Below the pieces are notes generated by a model. It was not told where the DNA came from. It searched no databases and saw nothing but the letters and a program-made list of their open reading frames with translations. Positions 1 through 5,526 of a stretch of 6,356 nt of DNA are shown here, piece after piece. Location of the stretch: the NCBI GenBank assembly GCA_002352635.1, contig DEIT01000197.1:1-6356 (forward strand), in the 5' to 3' direction. The DNA comes from Hyphomicrobiaceae bacterium UBA2767 (GTDB lineage Bacteria > Pseudomonadota > Alphaproteobacteria > Rhizobiales > Methyloligellaceae). Each line of letters opens with the position of its first letter. Position 1 is the stretch's first letter. Made by a program: the position numbers and the translations under genes.

Positions 1-286
1 CTTCGAACTCGACCGCGGCGCGCAGCCTGTAAAACATCAAACGCTTGATGAGATCGCCAACCCTGTCACGCGCGCACTCGAGAAGGAAATGCTCGCCCCG
101 GTCGAGCAGGAAAAAATCGAACAGGATTTTGCCCTGAGGGGTCAGAAGAGCGGCGTGAACAGCCTTGCCGTCGACCGCTTTGCTGACGTCGTTGGTGACG
201 ACGTCCTGCAGGAATTTGCGTGCGTCATCGCCAGTCACACGAATTGCGGTGCGATCAGACAATTCCGCAATGCTACATTTCGTCAT
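1..286 (-). CDS. ygfZ: YgfZ/GcvT-like folate-binding Fe-S maintenance protein, N-terminal part (cut by left edge)
   Basis: Reading the minus strand from the ATG at 286 gives 95 open codons running off the left edge. The product begins MTKCSIAELSDRTAIRVTG. It contains the two landmarks of the YgfZ/CAF17 branch of the GcvT fold: a DARKFLQDVVTNDV stretch (about residues 21-34), which matches the family's 'FLQ-xx-TNDV' motif, and TPQGKILFDF (about residues 49-58), which matches its 'PxGK/R-xxxDF' motif. Family members bind tetrahydrofolate and help build or repair Fe-S clusters in the cytosol; the diagnostic cysteine motif (KGCYxGQE) lies in the C-terminal half, outside the window. The start is supported by GGAGCG a few bases upstream (GGAGCGAAACGTCC before ATG). 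The gene diverges from the dihydroorotase gene, an arrangement I recall from Rhizobiales. I am confident of the family and less so of the precise biochemical role. Confidence 0.85.
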   Translation of the reverse strand, partial: MTKCSIAELSDRTAIRVTGDDARKFLQDVVTNDVSKAVDGKAVHAALLTPQGKILFDFFLLDRGEHFLLECARDRVGDLIKRLMFYRLRAAVEFE

Positions 287-316
287 GGACGTTTCGCTCC
301 TTGCATCGCGTGACAG

Positions 317-345
317 ATGTATTTAAGCGAGCGGCAGGCATCAAG
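317..345 (-). promoter_or_regulatory. Candidate housekeeping promoter for ygfZ
   Basis: On the minus strand the 84-bp divergent gap holds CTTGAT (345-340), a 17-bp spacer, and ATACAT (322-317). These match the rhizobial sigma-70 consensus CTTGAC-N17-CTATAT at 5 of 6 and 4 of 6 positions. Transcription would start near 310, giving a leader of roughly 25 nt with the GGAGCG ribosome site. In the opposite direction the best I find for the dihydroorotase is CTTGCA at 300-305 with a poor -10, so I do not annotate that one. The call rests on matching by eye only. Confidence 0.35.
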
Positions 346-370
346 TAAGTTCGGCGCTGGAGGCGGCAAA

Positions 371-1705
371 ATGGCAAAAACGTTCGATCTTGTGGTCAAG
401 GGTGGCACGCTCGTCAATCATTCGGGCATCGGCAAGGCGGATATCGGCGTCCAGGATGGCAAGATTGCCAGGATTGGAAGCATCGACAATGCCGACGCCG
501 GTGAGACCATTGACGTCACGGGCCTTCATGTCTTGCCGGGCGTTATCGACAGCCAGGTGCATTTCCGTGAGCCGGGTGCGGAACACAAGGAAACGCTGGC
601 TACGGGCAGCCGTGCCGCTGTTCTCGGTGGGGTGACAGCAGTCTTTGAAATGCCCAATACCGATCCTCTGACGACGAATGCGGAGGCGCTGGCTGACAAG
701 GTGGCGCGTGGCCGGTCCGGTATGTTTTGTGACTTTGCATTCTATGTCGGTGCGACGCGTGAGAACATCACAGAGCTGCCTGATCTAGAGCGGCTTGAAG
801 GTGCCGCGGGCATTAAGGTTTTTATCGGATCGTCGACGGGTAATCTTCTTGTTGACGATGAAGAGAGCCTGTCGCGCATTCTAGCCGTCATTTCCCGCCG
901 TGCAGCGTTCCATTCAGAGGACGAGGCGCGGTTGATTGCGCGTGAGGGCATTCGGCGGCACGGCGATCCGACGAGTCACACTGAATGGCGTGATCCGCAA
1001 GCGGCGCTGATTGCCACCGAGCAACTGCTGAGGCTTGCTCATGAGCATGGAAAACGTGTCCACCTGCTCCACATCTCCACCGGTGAAGAAATGAAATTGT
1101 TGGCGGCGCACAAGGACGTGGCAAGCGTCGAGCTGACGCCGCAGCATCTCACGCTGACCTCCGATGAGGCCTATGCCTCGCTTGGAAACAAGGCACAGAT
1201 GAACCCACCGCTCAGAGATGCTTCGCACCAGGAGATCCTCTGGTGGGGGCTGCATCAGGGTATCGCTGACGTCCTGGGTTCCGACCATGCGCCCCATACC
1301 CTTGAGGAAAAGGCCGAGCCCTATCCTGCGTCACACTCTGGAATGCCCGGCGTGCAAACACTGGTTCCGATTATGCTGGATCATGTAAATGCAGGCCGTC
1401 TCACGCTGGAGCGATTTATCGACCTTACAAGCCATGGGCCGCAACGCATCTTTGGGATTGCCTGCAAGGGACGCGTCGCTTGCGGGTACGACGCGGACTT
1501 CACCATCGTTGATCTGAAGACGCGACGCACAATAGAAGACGAATGGATTGCCAGCGTGTGCGGTTGGACCCCGTTTGCAGGGCGCACCGTAACCGGCTGG
1601 CCAAGAGGCACGATCATTCGCGGCAGACGCGTCATGTGGGAGGACGAGATTATCGGCCAGAGTGGTGGTGAGCCAGTGCGGTTTCTTGAGGCGCTCTCAG
1701 CCTGA
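371..1705 (+). CDS. pyrC: Dihydroorotase (class I-like amidohydrolase, rhizobial type)
   Basis: This 444-aa cyclic amidohydrolase would interconvert carbamoyl-aspartate and dihydroorotate, the third step of pyrimidine synthesis, in the cytosol. An N-terminal beta-sandwich segment (to about residue 55) is followed by a TIM barrel. Visible landmarks are VIDSQVHFREPG (58-69) with R66, the EMPNT substrate loop (93-97), GIKVF with candidate carboxylated lysine K149, the AFHSEDE histidine H181, HLLHIS with H234, and LGSDHAPH with catalytic D305. The first histidine of the usual HxH metal motif is Gln62; the other expected ligands are present. An upstream in-frame ATG at 317 would add 18 residues, but I chose the ATG at 371 because GGAGG (359-363) sits 7 nt before it and the protein then begins at the family's usual MAKTFDLVVKGG. 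Its stop lies 9 bp from that of the convergent gene. An allantoinase or other hydantoinase-like activity is the main alternative. Confidence 0.85.
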   Translation: MAKTFDLVVKGGTLVNHSGIGKADIGVQDGKIARIGSIDNADAGETIDVTGLHVLPGVIDSQVHFREPGAEHKETLATGSRAAVLGGVTAVFEMPNTDPLTTNAEALADKVARGRSGMFCDFAFYVGATRENITELPDLERLEGAAGIKVFIGSSTGNLLVDDEESLSRILAVISRRAAFHSEDEARLIAREGIRRHGDPTSHTEWRDPQAALIATEQLLRLAHEHGKRVHLLHISTGEEMKLLAAHKDVASVELTPQHLTLTSDEAYASLGNKAQMNPPLRDASHQEILWWGLHQGIADVLGSDHAPHTLEEKAEPYPASHSGMPGVQTLVPIMLDHVNAGRLTLERFIDLTSHGPQRIFGIACKGRVACGYDADFTIVDLKTRRTIEDEWIASVCGWTPFAGRTVTGWPRGTIIRGRRVMWEDEIIGQSGGEPVRFLEALSA

Positions 1706-1714
1706 TCTTCGAGC

Positions 1715-2278
1715 TCAGTCTCCGGCCACGAAATAATGCCATGTCCCGTCACGACCGATGCCAAGCCGGTAATGGATATAGTCGCCAAACTCTTCCATTG
1801 ATTTCACGTCTTTTGGGGTCATGAGCTGATAGAGATCGACCTGTTGGGCCGGTGTGAGCGACTTGACCGGCAATTCGGCCAGATAGGGCCAGACATACAT
1901 TTCATCCGGCTTGCCGGCACGAACGCGGGCAAACGGCATATTCAGAACTTCGACGAGAGTGGCCAGGATTTCACGACCCTTGCCGTCTGACGAAGTTTCC
2001 TTCCAGTAAGCAATCGGATCATCAGCGCCGCCGAAGCTCACGGTCGGTTTGAGTTCGTTGGTCTCCAGGACAGGACGCATGGCGTCTATATCGCCGCTGC
2101 GCGCTGCCTTAAGGATGGCGGCCCGCATGTTTCTGACCTGCTCGGGGAGTTCAGCAAGATCAGTATGGATTTGAAGTTTTTGGTTTTGCTGCGCGCGTAC
2201 GGCAATAGAACCATAGTGCAGTGCCCCCAATATAAGGGCAAGCGTCAGAATCAGGGTTCGCTTTGGACGGCGGATCAT
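1715..2278 (-). CDS. Exported 187-aa protein of unknown function
   Basis: The protein has a clear signal peptide: a basic start MIRRPKR, a hydrophobic core (about residues 8-20) and a likely cleavage near AVRA/Q (about residue 29). The mature part is about 158 residues and lacks cysteine. It includes a helical stretch with AARSGDIDAMRPVLE (58-72), then PTVSFGG and DPIAYWK (78-93), a YVWPYLAEL segment (128-136), and a C-terminal block RLGIGRDGTWHYFVAGD (171-187) that looks like a folded beta segment. I recall similar proteins as unnamed hypotheticals in Rhizobiales but cannot give a family or function. The start is fixed by an in-frame TAA 12 nt upstream of the ATG; no good Shine-Dalgarno is visible. 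It lies 64 bp behind the 80-aa gene on the same strand and converges on the dihydroorotase gene, with no obvious terminator in the 9-bp gap. Confidence 0.75.
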   Translation of the reverse strand: MIRRPKRTLILTLALILGALHYGSIAVRAQQNQKLQIHTDLAELPEQVRNMRAAILKAARSGDIDAMRPVLETNELKPTVSFGGADDPIAYWKETSSDGKGREILATLVEVLNMPFARVRAGKPDEMYVWPYLAELPVKSLTPAQQVDLYQLMTPKDVKSMEEFGDYIHYRLGIGRDGTWHYFVAGD

Positions 2279-2342
2279 GGTCTGGGTTTATCGCGAATTG
2301 AGTGCGCGGGGAAGGGGCGAAGCCACGCGGTAGGTGGGGTAC

Positions 2343-2585
2343 CTATTGCGTGGTGCGGTTGAGCGTGAATTCGCCATGCTGGATGCGTTTGGAAAGCCGG
2401 TCCGCCATTGTCGCCACGGCATCTTCACCATACATGGCGACCAGATCACTGAGGGCGGCAAACAAGGACGCGTTGGCAAGCATTTCCGGCTCGATGCCGT
2501 CATGCAGTGCCTCTTCCCAGGCTTCAATGATGTAGCGCAGGGCCGCCTGTTTCTGGCTGCGGTCTCTTAGCTCGGTGATGTCCAT
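2343..2585 (-). CDS. Small conserved cytosolic protein of unknown function (80 aa)
   Basis: The product begins MDITELRDRSQKQAALRYII. It is predicted to be mostly alpha-helical and soluble, with acidic patches (EAWEEALHDGIEPEM, about residues 21-35; LVAMYGEDAVATMADRL, 48-64) and a polar tail, and with no signal peptide or cysteine. It resembles small unnamed proteins I know from Hyphomicrobiales genomes, but I have no function for it. A longer reading beginning at TTG 2615 would add ten charged residues (MAAEQDKQKR). I prefer the ATG at 2585 because it is a standard codon and has purine-rich AAAAAAGA just before it, although a strong Shine-Dalgarno is absent in both cases. It is followed 64 bp later by the 187-aa exported protein, and the two may share a transcript. 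Its own promoter probably lies in the 157-bp gap upstream. Confidence 0.7.
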   Translation of the reverse strand: MDITELRDRSQKQAALRYIIEAWEEALHDGIEPEMLANASLFAALSDLVAMYGEDAVATMADRLSKRIQHGEFTLNRTTQ

Positions 2586-2742
2586 TCTTTTTTGCTTGTC
2601 CTGTTCGGCGGCCAAACCGGGCCGCAGATCACCCGCTATTGCTCATTTGCTATCTGAATTGGTGGTACCACATGCGCGCCGCAGATTGCGTGCCTGCGCT
2701 GCATTAACGGTTAACCTCTGGGGTTAATTCATCGACCAAATT
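2586..2742. other. Intergenic region with several dyads between two minus-strand genes
   Basis: This is the largest gap in the window (157 bp). It contains a 10-bp perfect palindrome GTGGTACCAC (2662-2671), an 8-bp palindrome GGTTAACC (2709-2716), and an overlapping inverted repeat TTAACC-N5-GGTTAA (2711-2727). Three TTAA tetramers sit between 2704 and 2727 with spacers of 3 and 9 bp. The region should carry the promoter of the 80-aa gene, but I see no convincing -35/-10 pair. No open reading frame or tRNA-like structure is visible. Confidence 0.4.
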
Positions 2743-3159
2743 TTATTGGTTTTCTTTCAGTAAGACGCCGGCGATTGCGGCGCCTTCGTCCATGAATCGG
2801 TCGATGGCGAGTTTCGCCGGTTCGGTGCAAGAACGATAGGTGCGGCGGTAGCCCCGGTAGCCCTTGTTGAAGCCCTGAACAAGCTTGGCCCGCCGGATCG
2901 CGGTCGTACCCTCGGAATCAACCAGGTTTTTCATCTGGTCCCGCCACACCTGTCCCTCCCGGGCACCACACAATTCCCGCAAATAATGGATCGCGCCGAG
3001 GATCTCCGAAAGCCTCAGGAGCTTGTCATCATAGGGTCGATTATCCGAGTCGAGTTGTGCTGTCGCCTGCTGCGGCCCGCTCACCAGTACGTTCAGGCAG
3101 AGCAGGACCGATAGGACGCAGATGCGTATTCGCTTTCTTGAGAGGCCAAGGGCATTCAT
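2743..3159 (-). CDS. TIGR02301-family exported protein
   Basis: This 138-aa protein matches the alphaproteobacterial family TIGR02301. The characteristic stretch is PYDDKLLRLSEILGAIHYLR (42-61), followed by ELCGAREGQVWRDQM (62-76) and GYRGYRRTYRSCTEPAKLAI (100-119). The family is uncharacterised and is noted for two well-separated conserved cysteines; here these are Cys64 and Cys111, which could form a disulfide after export. A signal peptide is clear: basic LSRKRIR, a hydrophobic core (about 11-27), and an Ala-rich cleavage region near ATAQ (32-35). I chose the ATG at 3159; the open frame extends to a TTG at 3204, but that would add 15 residues ahead of the signal peptide. A GAAG precedes the ATG at a usable distance. 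It lies 65 bp behind the DUF3179 gene on the same strand, separated by two stem-loops. Confidence 0.85.
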   Translation of the reverse strand: MNALGLSRKRIRICVLSVLLCLNVLVSGPQQATAQLDSDNRPYDDKLLRLSEILGAIHYLRELCGAREGQVWRDQMKNLVDSEGTTAIRRAKLVQGFNKGYRGYRRTYRSCTEPAKLAIDRFMDEGAAIAGVLLKENQ

Positions 3160-3183
3160 GTGTGCTTCGTAGCGCAGAAATGC

Positions 3184-3222
3184 GGTTGCAGCTAGGCGTA
3201 GCAACCTTGCAAACCCGCAAGG
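3184..3222 (-). other. Two abutting stem-loops between the DUF3179 and TIGR02301 genes
   Basis: Just after the DUF3179 stop codon, the minus-strand transcript can form CCTTGC-GGGTTT-GCAAGG (3222-3205, 6 bp). This is followed by GGTTGC-N11-GCAACC (3206-3184, 6 bp). They overlap by two bases, so both cannot be fully paired at once. No T-run follows the first, so it is not a standard intrinsic terminator. It could be a weak terminator, an mRNA processing or stabilising element, or chance. Confidence 0.35.
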
Positions 3223-3224
3223 CC

Positions 3225-4241
3225 TCAGCTCTTTACAATTGGCTGTTTCGGGTGAAAGGCGTGAAACACAAAGGCAAAGGTCACGTCATAAACCACGTCT
3301 TTGTCCCCTTCTGCCGTCTTGCGCTGCGCAAGCACATTGCCCACATCGCGCCCTTCAGCAATTTGGGACGTGTCCAGGGCGGAGTTCTGACCCTTCTGCC
3401 ATTTGAGCGAGACATCGCCAATCTTGACCTCGCCTTTCTTGCGCAACAGTTCGAGCGTAACCGCGTTCGGTTTGCCGTCGACTTTTACGACGACAACCCG
3501 GGCCATGGGATTGATGTCCTTCGGCAGGTCACCATTGTAGAGGAACGGTCTCGCGGCAGAGTCATATCCAACATACGGGTTACGCCCATAGGCGCGCATA
3601 TCCTTGTTGCTCGGGACGAGCACTTTGCCGTCTGGATGACGCGCTTTGAAATTTTCGTAGGACTCAAGCCGGGCAGGGATGGTCTTCAGTTCCTTACCCA
3701 AAAGCTCTCCCACAATCGCGGTTCCAATGAACTGCTGCCACCAGCTTTCAGTCTGGCGGTCATACATGACAAGGTCGGAATTTCGCAGCTTGCCGGTCGT
3801 TCCGAAATCCAGAATCTTGCCCTCCAGGCGACGGTCAAACACGACTGCCGAATTGCAAAGCGGACAATAGGTGACCGAGACCGGCGTGCCGCCAACGGTA
3901 TCATTGACAATTTCATGCCAGATGAGGATCCGCAGCGGATAGGCTCGTGCGTCACCGTTTATGTCGATCCCAATAACCGGTTCGGAGCTTGCGAGGTCCT
4001 TTGTCTCGCTGATCGGCGCGAATTGCGGTTTATCGATGGATGGAATTCCATCCTTTGGCGGACCGCCGGAAAGAATTTCGGAATAGTCGATCGATTTCTT
4101 GTCGAAATCAGTTTTGCTCCATCCCTGTCCGCGCCAGCGATCCGGGTTGGCTTGGGCCGCCTGGATCGAAACCAGCATCACCGCGCATGCGGCCAGGGTT
4201 GCAACCAGAACCCGACAAGCAGAATTCCAATATTCGCGCAT
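3225..4241 (-). CDS. Exported DUF3179-domain protein
   Basis: This 338-aa protein carries the DUF3179 signature: DGIPSIDKPQF (64-74), ARAYPLRILIWHEIVND (98-114), VTYCPLCNSAVVFDRR (123-138), and GTTGKLRNSDLVMYDRQTES (147-166) followed by WWQQ. Biochemical function of the family is not known to me. Cys126 and Cys129 in YCPLC, with His109-Glu110 nearby, are candidates for a metal or redox site. A signal peptide is evident: a hydrophobic core at about residues 9-25 and likely cleavage AQA/N after residue 31. I chose the ATG at 4241, which has GAGG (4251-4248) 6 nt upstream; the in-frame TTG at 4253 has no such site. The Shine-Dalgarno lies in the 3' arm of a perfect hairpin (separate entry). The gene follows the NUDIX gene by 87 bp and precedes the TIGR02301 gene by 65 bp, both on the same strand. 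Confidence 0.85.
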   Translation of the reverse strand: MREYWNSACRVLVATLAACAVMLVSIQAAQANPDRWRGQGWSKTDFDKKSIDYSEILSGGPPKDGIPSIDKPQFAPISETKDLASSEPVIGIDINGDARAYPLRILIWHEIVNDTVGGTPVSVTYCPLCNSAVVFDRRLEGKILDFGTTGKLRNSDLVMYDRQTESWWQQFIGTAIVGELLGKELKTIPARLESYENFKARHPDGKVLVPSNKDMRAYGRNPYVGYDSAARPFLYNGDLPKDINPMARVVVVKVDGKPNAVTLELLRKKGEVKIGDVSLKWQKGQNSALDTSQIAEGRDVGNVLAQRKTAEGDKDVVYDVTFAFVFHAFHPKQPIVKS

Positions 4242-4245
4242 TGTG

Positions 4246-4268
4246 GACCTCAATACCTGTGTGAGGTC
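4246..4268 (-). promoter_or_regulatory. Hairpin covering the DUF3179 ribosome binding site
   Basis: The minus-strand leader contains GACCTCA (4268-4262), a 9-nt loop CACAGGTAT, and TGAGGTC (4252-4246), a perfect 7-bp stem. The 3' arm includes the GAGG Shine-Dalgarno that ends 6 nt before the ATG at 4241. A second, exclusive pairing exists: ACCT (4267-4264) can instead pair with AGGT in the loop (4258-4255), which would free the Shine-Dalgarno. As DNA the same dyad could be a repressor site. The arms are seen directly; any regulatory role is inferred. Confidence 0.45.
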
Positions 4269-4328
4269 AGTATTGCGCGCGGCTGGCGAGGCGAGCGAGT
4301 CACTCGACCTGAAAAGTTCGTGAACGCT

Positions 4329-4772
4329 CTATTTTTGTGAAACAGATGTGTCGCCTGCGGCCAGCGTCGCCGCGCGCGCAATAATTGCCGGAGTTCCGAC
4401 CGTCATTTGCCTGTCTGACAAATCGTGTGGGTCAACCCATTCAACGGCCTGACAGTCGCTCATAGCGTGCGCTTCTCCCTTACGCCACAACCCATAAAAG
4501 GCGGTGACTACATAGTGAGCCATAAGCGTCCCATCGTCGTGGCGTAGAATGACATCGGCGACATCCGTAACTCCGAGCAACTCGGCCTCGATGCCAGTTT
4601 CCTCGGCCAGTTCACGCGCGATAGCCACGAGTGCCTTTTCGCCTGGCTCAATATGTCCGCCAGGCAGGCTCCAGATGCCCGTAAGTGGCGGTTTGCCGCG
4701 CTGGGCGAGCAGGACCTTGCCGTCGCGAAATACGGCGGCAGAGACGGCAGGTACGGGAACTACGACAGGCAT
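4329..4772 (-). CDS. NUDIX hydrolase (MutT-like)
   Basis: This 147-aa cytosolic protein hydrolyses a nucleoside diphosphate linked to another group (substrate not determinable here), using Mg2+ held by the Nudix box. The box is complete: Gly39, x5, Glu45, x7, Arg53-Glu54-Leu55-x-Glu57-Glu58-x-Gly60-Ile61, fitting GX5EX7REUXEEXGU. A typical strand VSAAVFRDGKVLLAQRG (10-26) precedes it, and GIWSLPGGHIEPGE leads into it. Length is normal for a single-domain Nudix enzyme. The ATG at 4772 is the only ordinary start; upstream in frame there is no ATG, GTG or TTG close by. No Shine-Dalgarno is visible, and a GGCGC/GCGCC hairpin occupies the leader. The gene starts 34 bp after the stop of the 201-aa gene on the same strand, so cotranscription is likely. 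Housecleaning of oxidised or non-canonical nucleotides is possible but not shown. Confidence 0.88.
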   Translation of the reverse strand: MPVVVPVPAVSAAVFRDGKVLLAQRGKPPLTGIWSLPGGHIEPGEKALVAIARELAEETGIEAELLGVTDVADVILRHDDGTLMAHYVVTAFYGLWRKGEAHAMSDCQAVEWVDPHDLSDRQMTVGTPAIIARAATLAAGDTSVSQK

Positions 4773-4775
4773 AAG

Positions 4776-4791
4776 GGCGCGATATAGCGCC
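4776..4791 (-). other. Short GC stem-loop in the NUDIX leader
   Basis: GGCGC (4791-4787) and GCGCC (4780-4776) on the minus strand flank a TATATC loop. The 3' arm ends 3 nt before the ATG at 4772, where a Shine-Dalgarno would be expected and is absent. There is no T-run, so it is not a usual terminator for the preceding gene. Its loop resembles a -10 element, but it is too close to the ATG for a normal leader and I see no matching -35. Confidence 0.3.
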
Positions 4792-4806
4792 GACAGGCGA
4801 GGATTG

Positions 4807-5412
4807 CTAGTCGAACAGGGCGTCGACGTCGGACTGCGTGGCAGTCATGTCCTTCCTGTCATCATCATTGCTGGGGGTTTCTTCACCGCAGGGAATTGCA
4901 CCATTAACGATACCAGCTGTGATTTGAACCAGATCCTGCAATCGCGGTACAGATTCATTGCAGAGGCCTGTCAGGCCCTCAGTGTCGCCGGATGAGACTT
5001 TCTTCTGTACGTCCTGCAGCAGAAGCACCATTTCCTGCTCAAGATCGGCAACTGAGGAATCGAAGGCGCGTCGGATGTCCTCCGGCGCATTGCGGTAGCA
5101 GACAATCGCCAGCTCTTTGTCGCGAAAACCGGAGTGAGTGAAATGCTCTTCGTAGGATTCGTGCTGCCATTCGGCGAGTTCCGCCGCGAACTGGGAAGGT
5201 GCAGACGGCACCAGCTCCAGCAGCATGATGATCTCGTTGAAATGGTTCAGATAGTCCGTAGTGAGCAAGGTCGATGAATTGACGTTCGTGCCCTCGGTAT
5301 GGGCGCGAAGATGGTCAGTCATCGTATTCTTGAATGTCTTTGCCAGATTCTCGCGCGCGCTATTGTGGTCGTTTGACGCGACAATGCGCAATTTCGCGGA
5401 CGATTTTGACAT
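4807..5412 (-). CDS. Unknown 201-aa soluble protein with C-terminal QSDVDALFD peptide
   Basis: I do not recognise a named family. The protein has no signal peptide or membrane segment and is largely helical. An N-terminal part (1-60) includes KTFKNTMTDHLRAHTEGTNV (25-44) and TTDYLNHFNEIIMLLELVP (51-69), which look like conserved core. A middle part has EWQHESYEEHFTHSGFRDKE (81-100) and YRNAPEDIRRAFDSSVADLE (106-125). Then come a helical region, an acidic linker (about 176-189, rich in Glu/Asp/Ser/Asn), and the terminal TQSDVDALFD (192-201). That tail resembles the N-terminal CheY-binding peptide of FliM (LSQxEIDALL), which suggests, but does not show, docking to a receiver-like partner. Three cysteines (105, 151, 175) form no obvious motif. 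The start is well supported by GGTGAG about 6 nt before the ATG. The gene lies 114 bp behind the GNAT gene and 34 bp ahead of the NUDIX gene. Confidence 0.75.
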   Translation of the reverse strand: MSKSSAKLRIVASNDHNSARENLAKTFKNTMTDHLRAHTEGTNVNSSTLLTTDYLNHFNEIIMLLELVPSAPSQFAAELAEWQHESYEEHFTHSGFRDKELAIVCYRNAPEDIRRAFDSSVADLEQEMVLLLQDVQKKVSSGDTEGLTGLCNESVPRLQDLVQITAGIVNGAIPCGEETPSNDDDRKDMTATQSDVDALFD

Positions 5413-5526
5413 GGATACTCACCGCAACTAACGAAACCCGAACGTTTTCGCAGGGTGGCGGATAAGTATTTCCAAAGCCTTACTGGGTGTTTTGAGACTG
5501 AGTGAGGTTCGTTTGCCAGGAAGTGA

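Noticed and set aside
89..313. A 74-codon plus-strand frame at the left edge
   Set aside because: It is antisense to the ygfZ N-terminus, whose minus-strand translation matches the family well.
914..1297. Minus-strand frames of 78-135 codons opposite the dihydroorotase gene
   Set aside because: The plus-strand gene carries all the amidohydrolase motifs across this region; the antisense products show none.
2704..2727. Possible CtrA binding site (TTAA repeats)
   Set aside because: The canonical site needs TTAA-N7-TTAA; the spacers here are 3 and 9 bp.
2735..2750. ACCAA/TTGGT inverted repeat overlapping the TIGR02301 stop codon as a terminator
   Set aside because: The stem is only 5 bp and AT-rich, and no T-run follows on the minus strand.
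3057..4340. A 427-codon open frame on the plus strand, antisense to the DUF3179 gene and part of the TIGR02301 gene
   Set aside because: Its product shows no recognisable domain, and it lies entirely opposite two genes with signal peptides and family motifs. Long antisense frames arise from codon bias at this GC content.
5413..5526. General-stress (EcfG, GGAAC-N16/17-CGTT) promoter upstream of the 201-aa gene
   Set aside because: GGAAA and CGTT occur on the minus strand, but the spacing is about 24 bp and the -35 is imperfect. No good sigma-70 pair was seen either.
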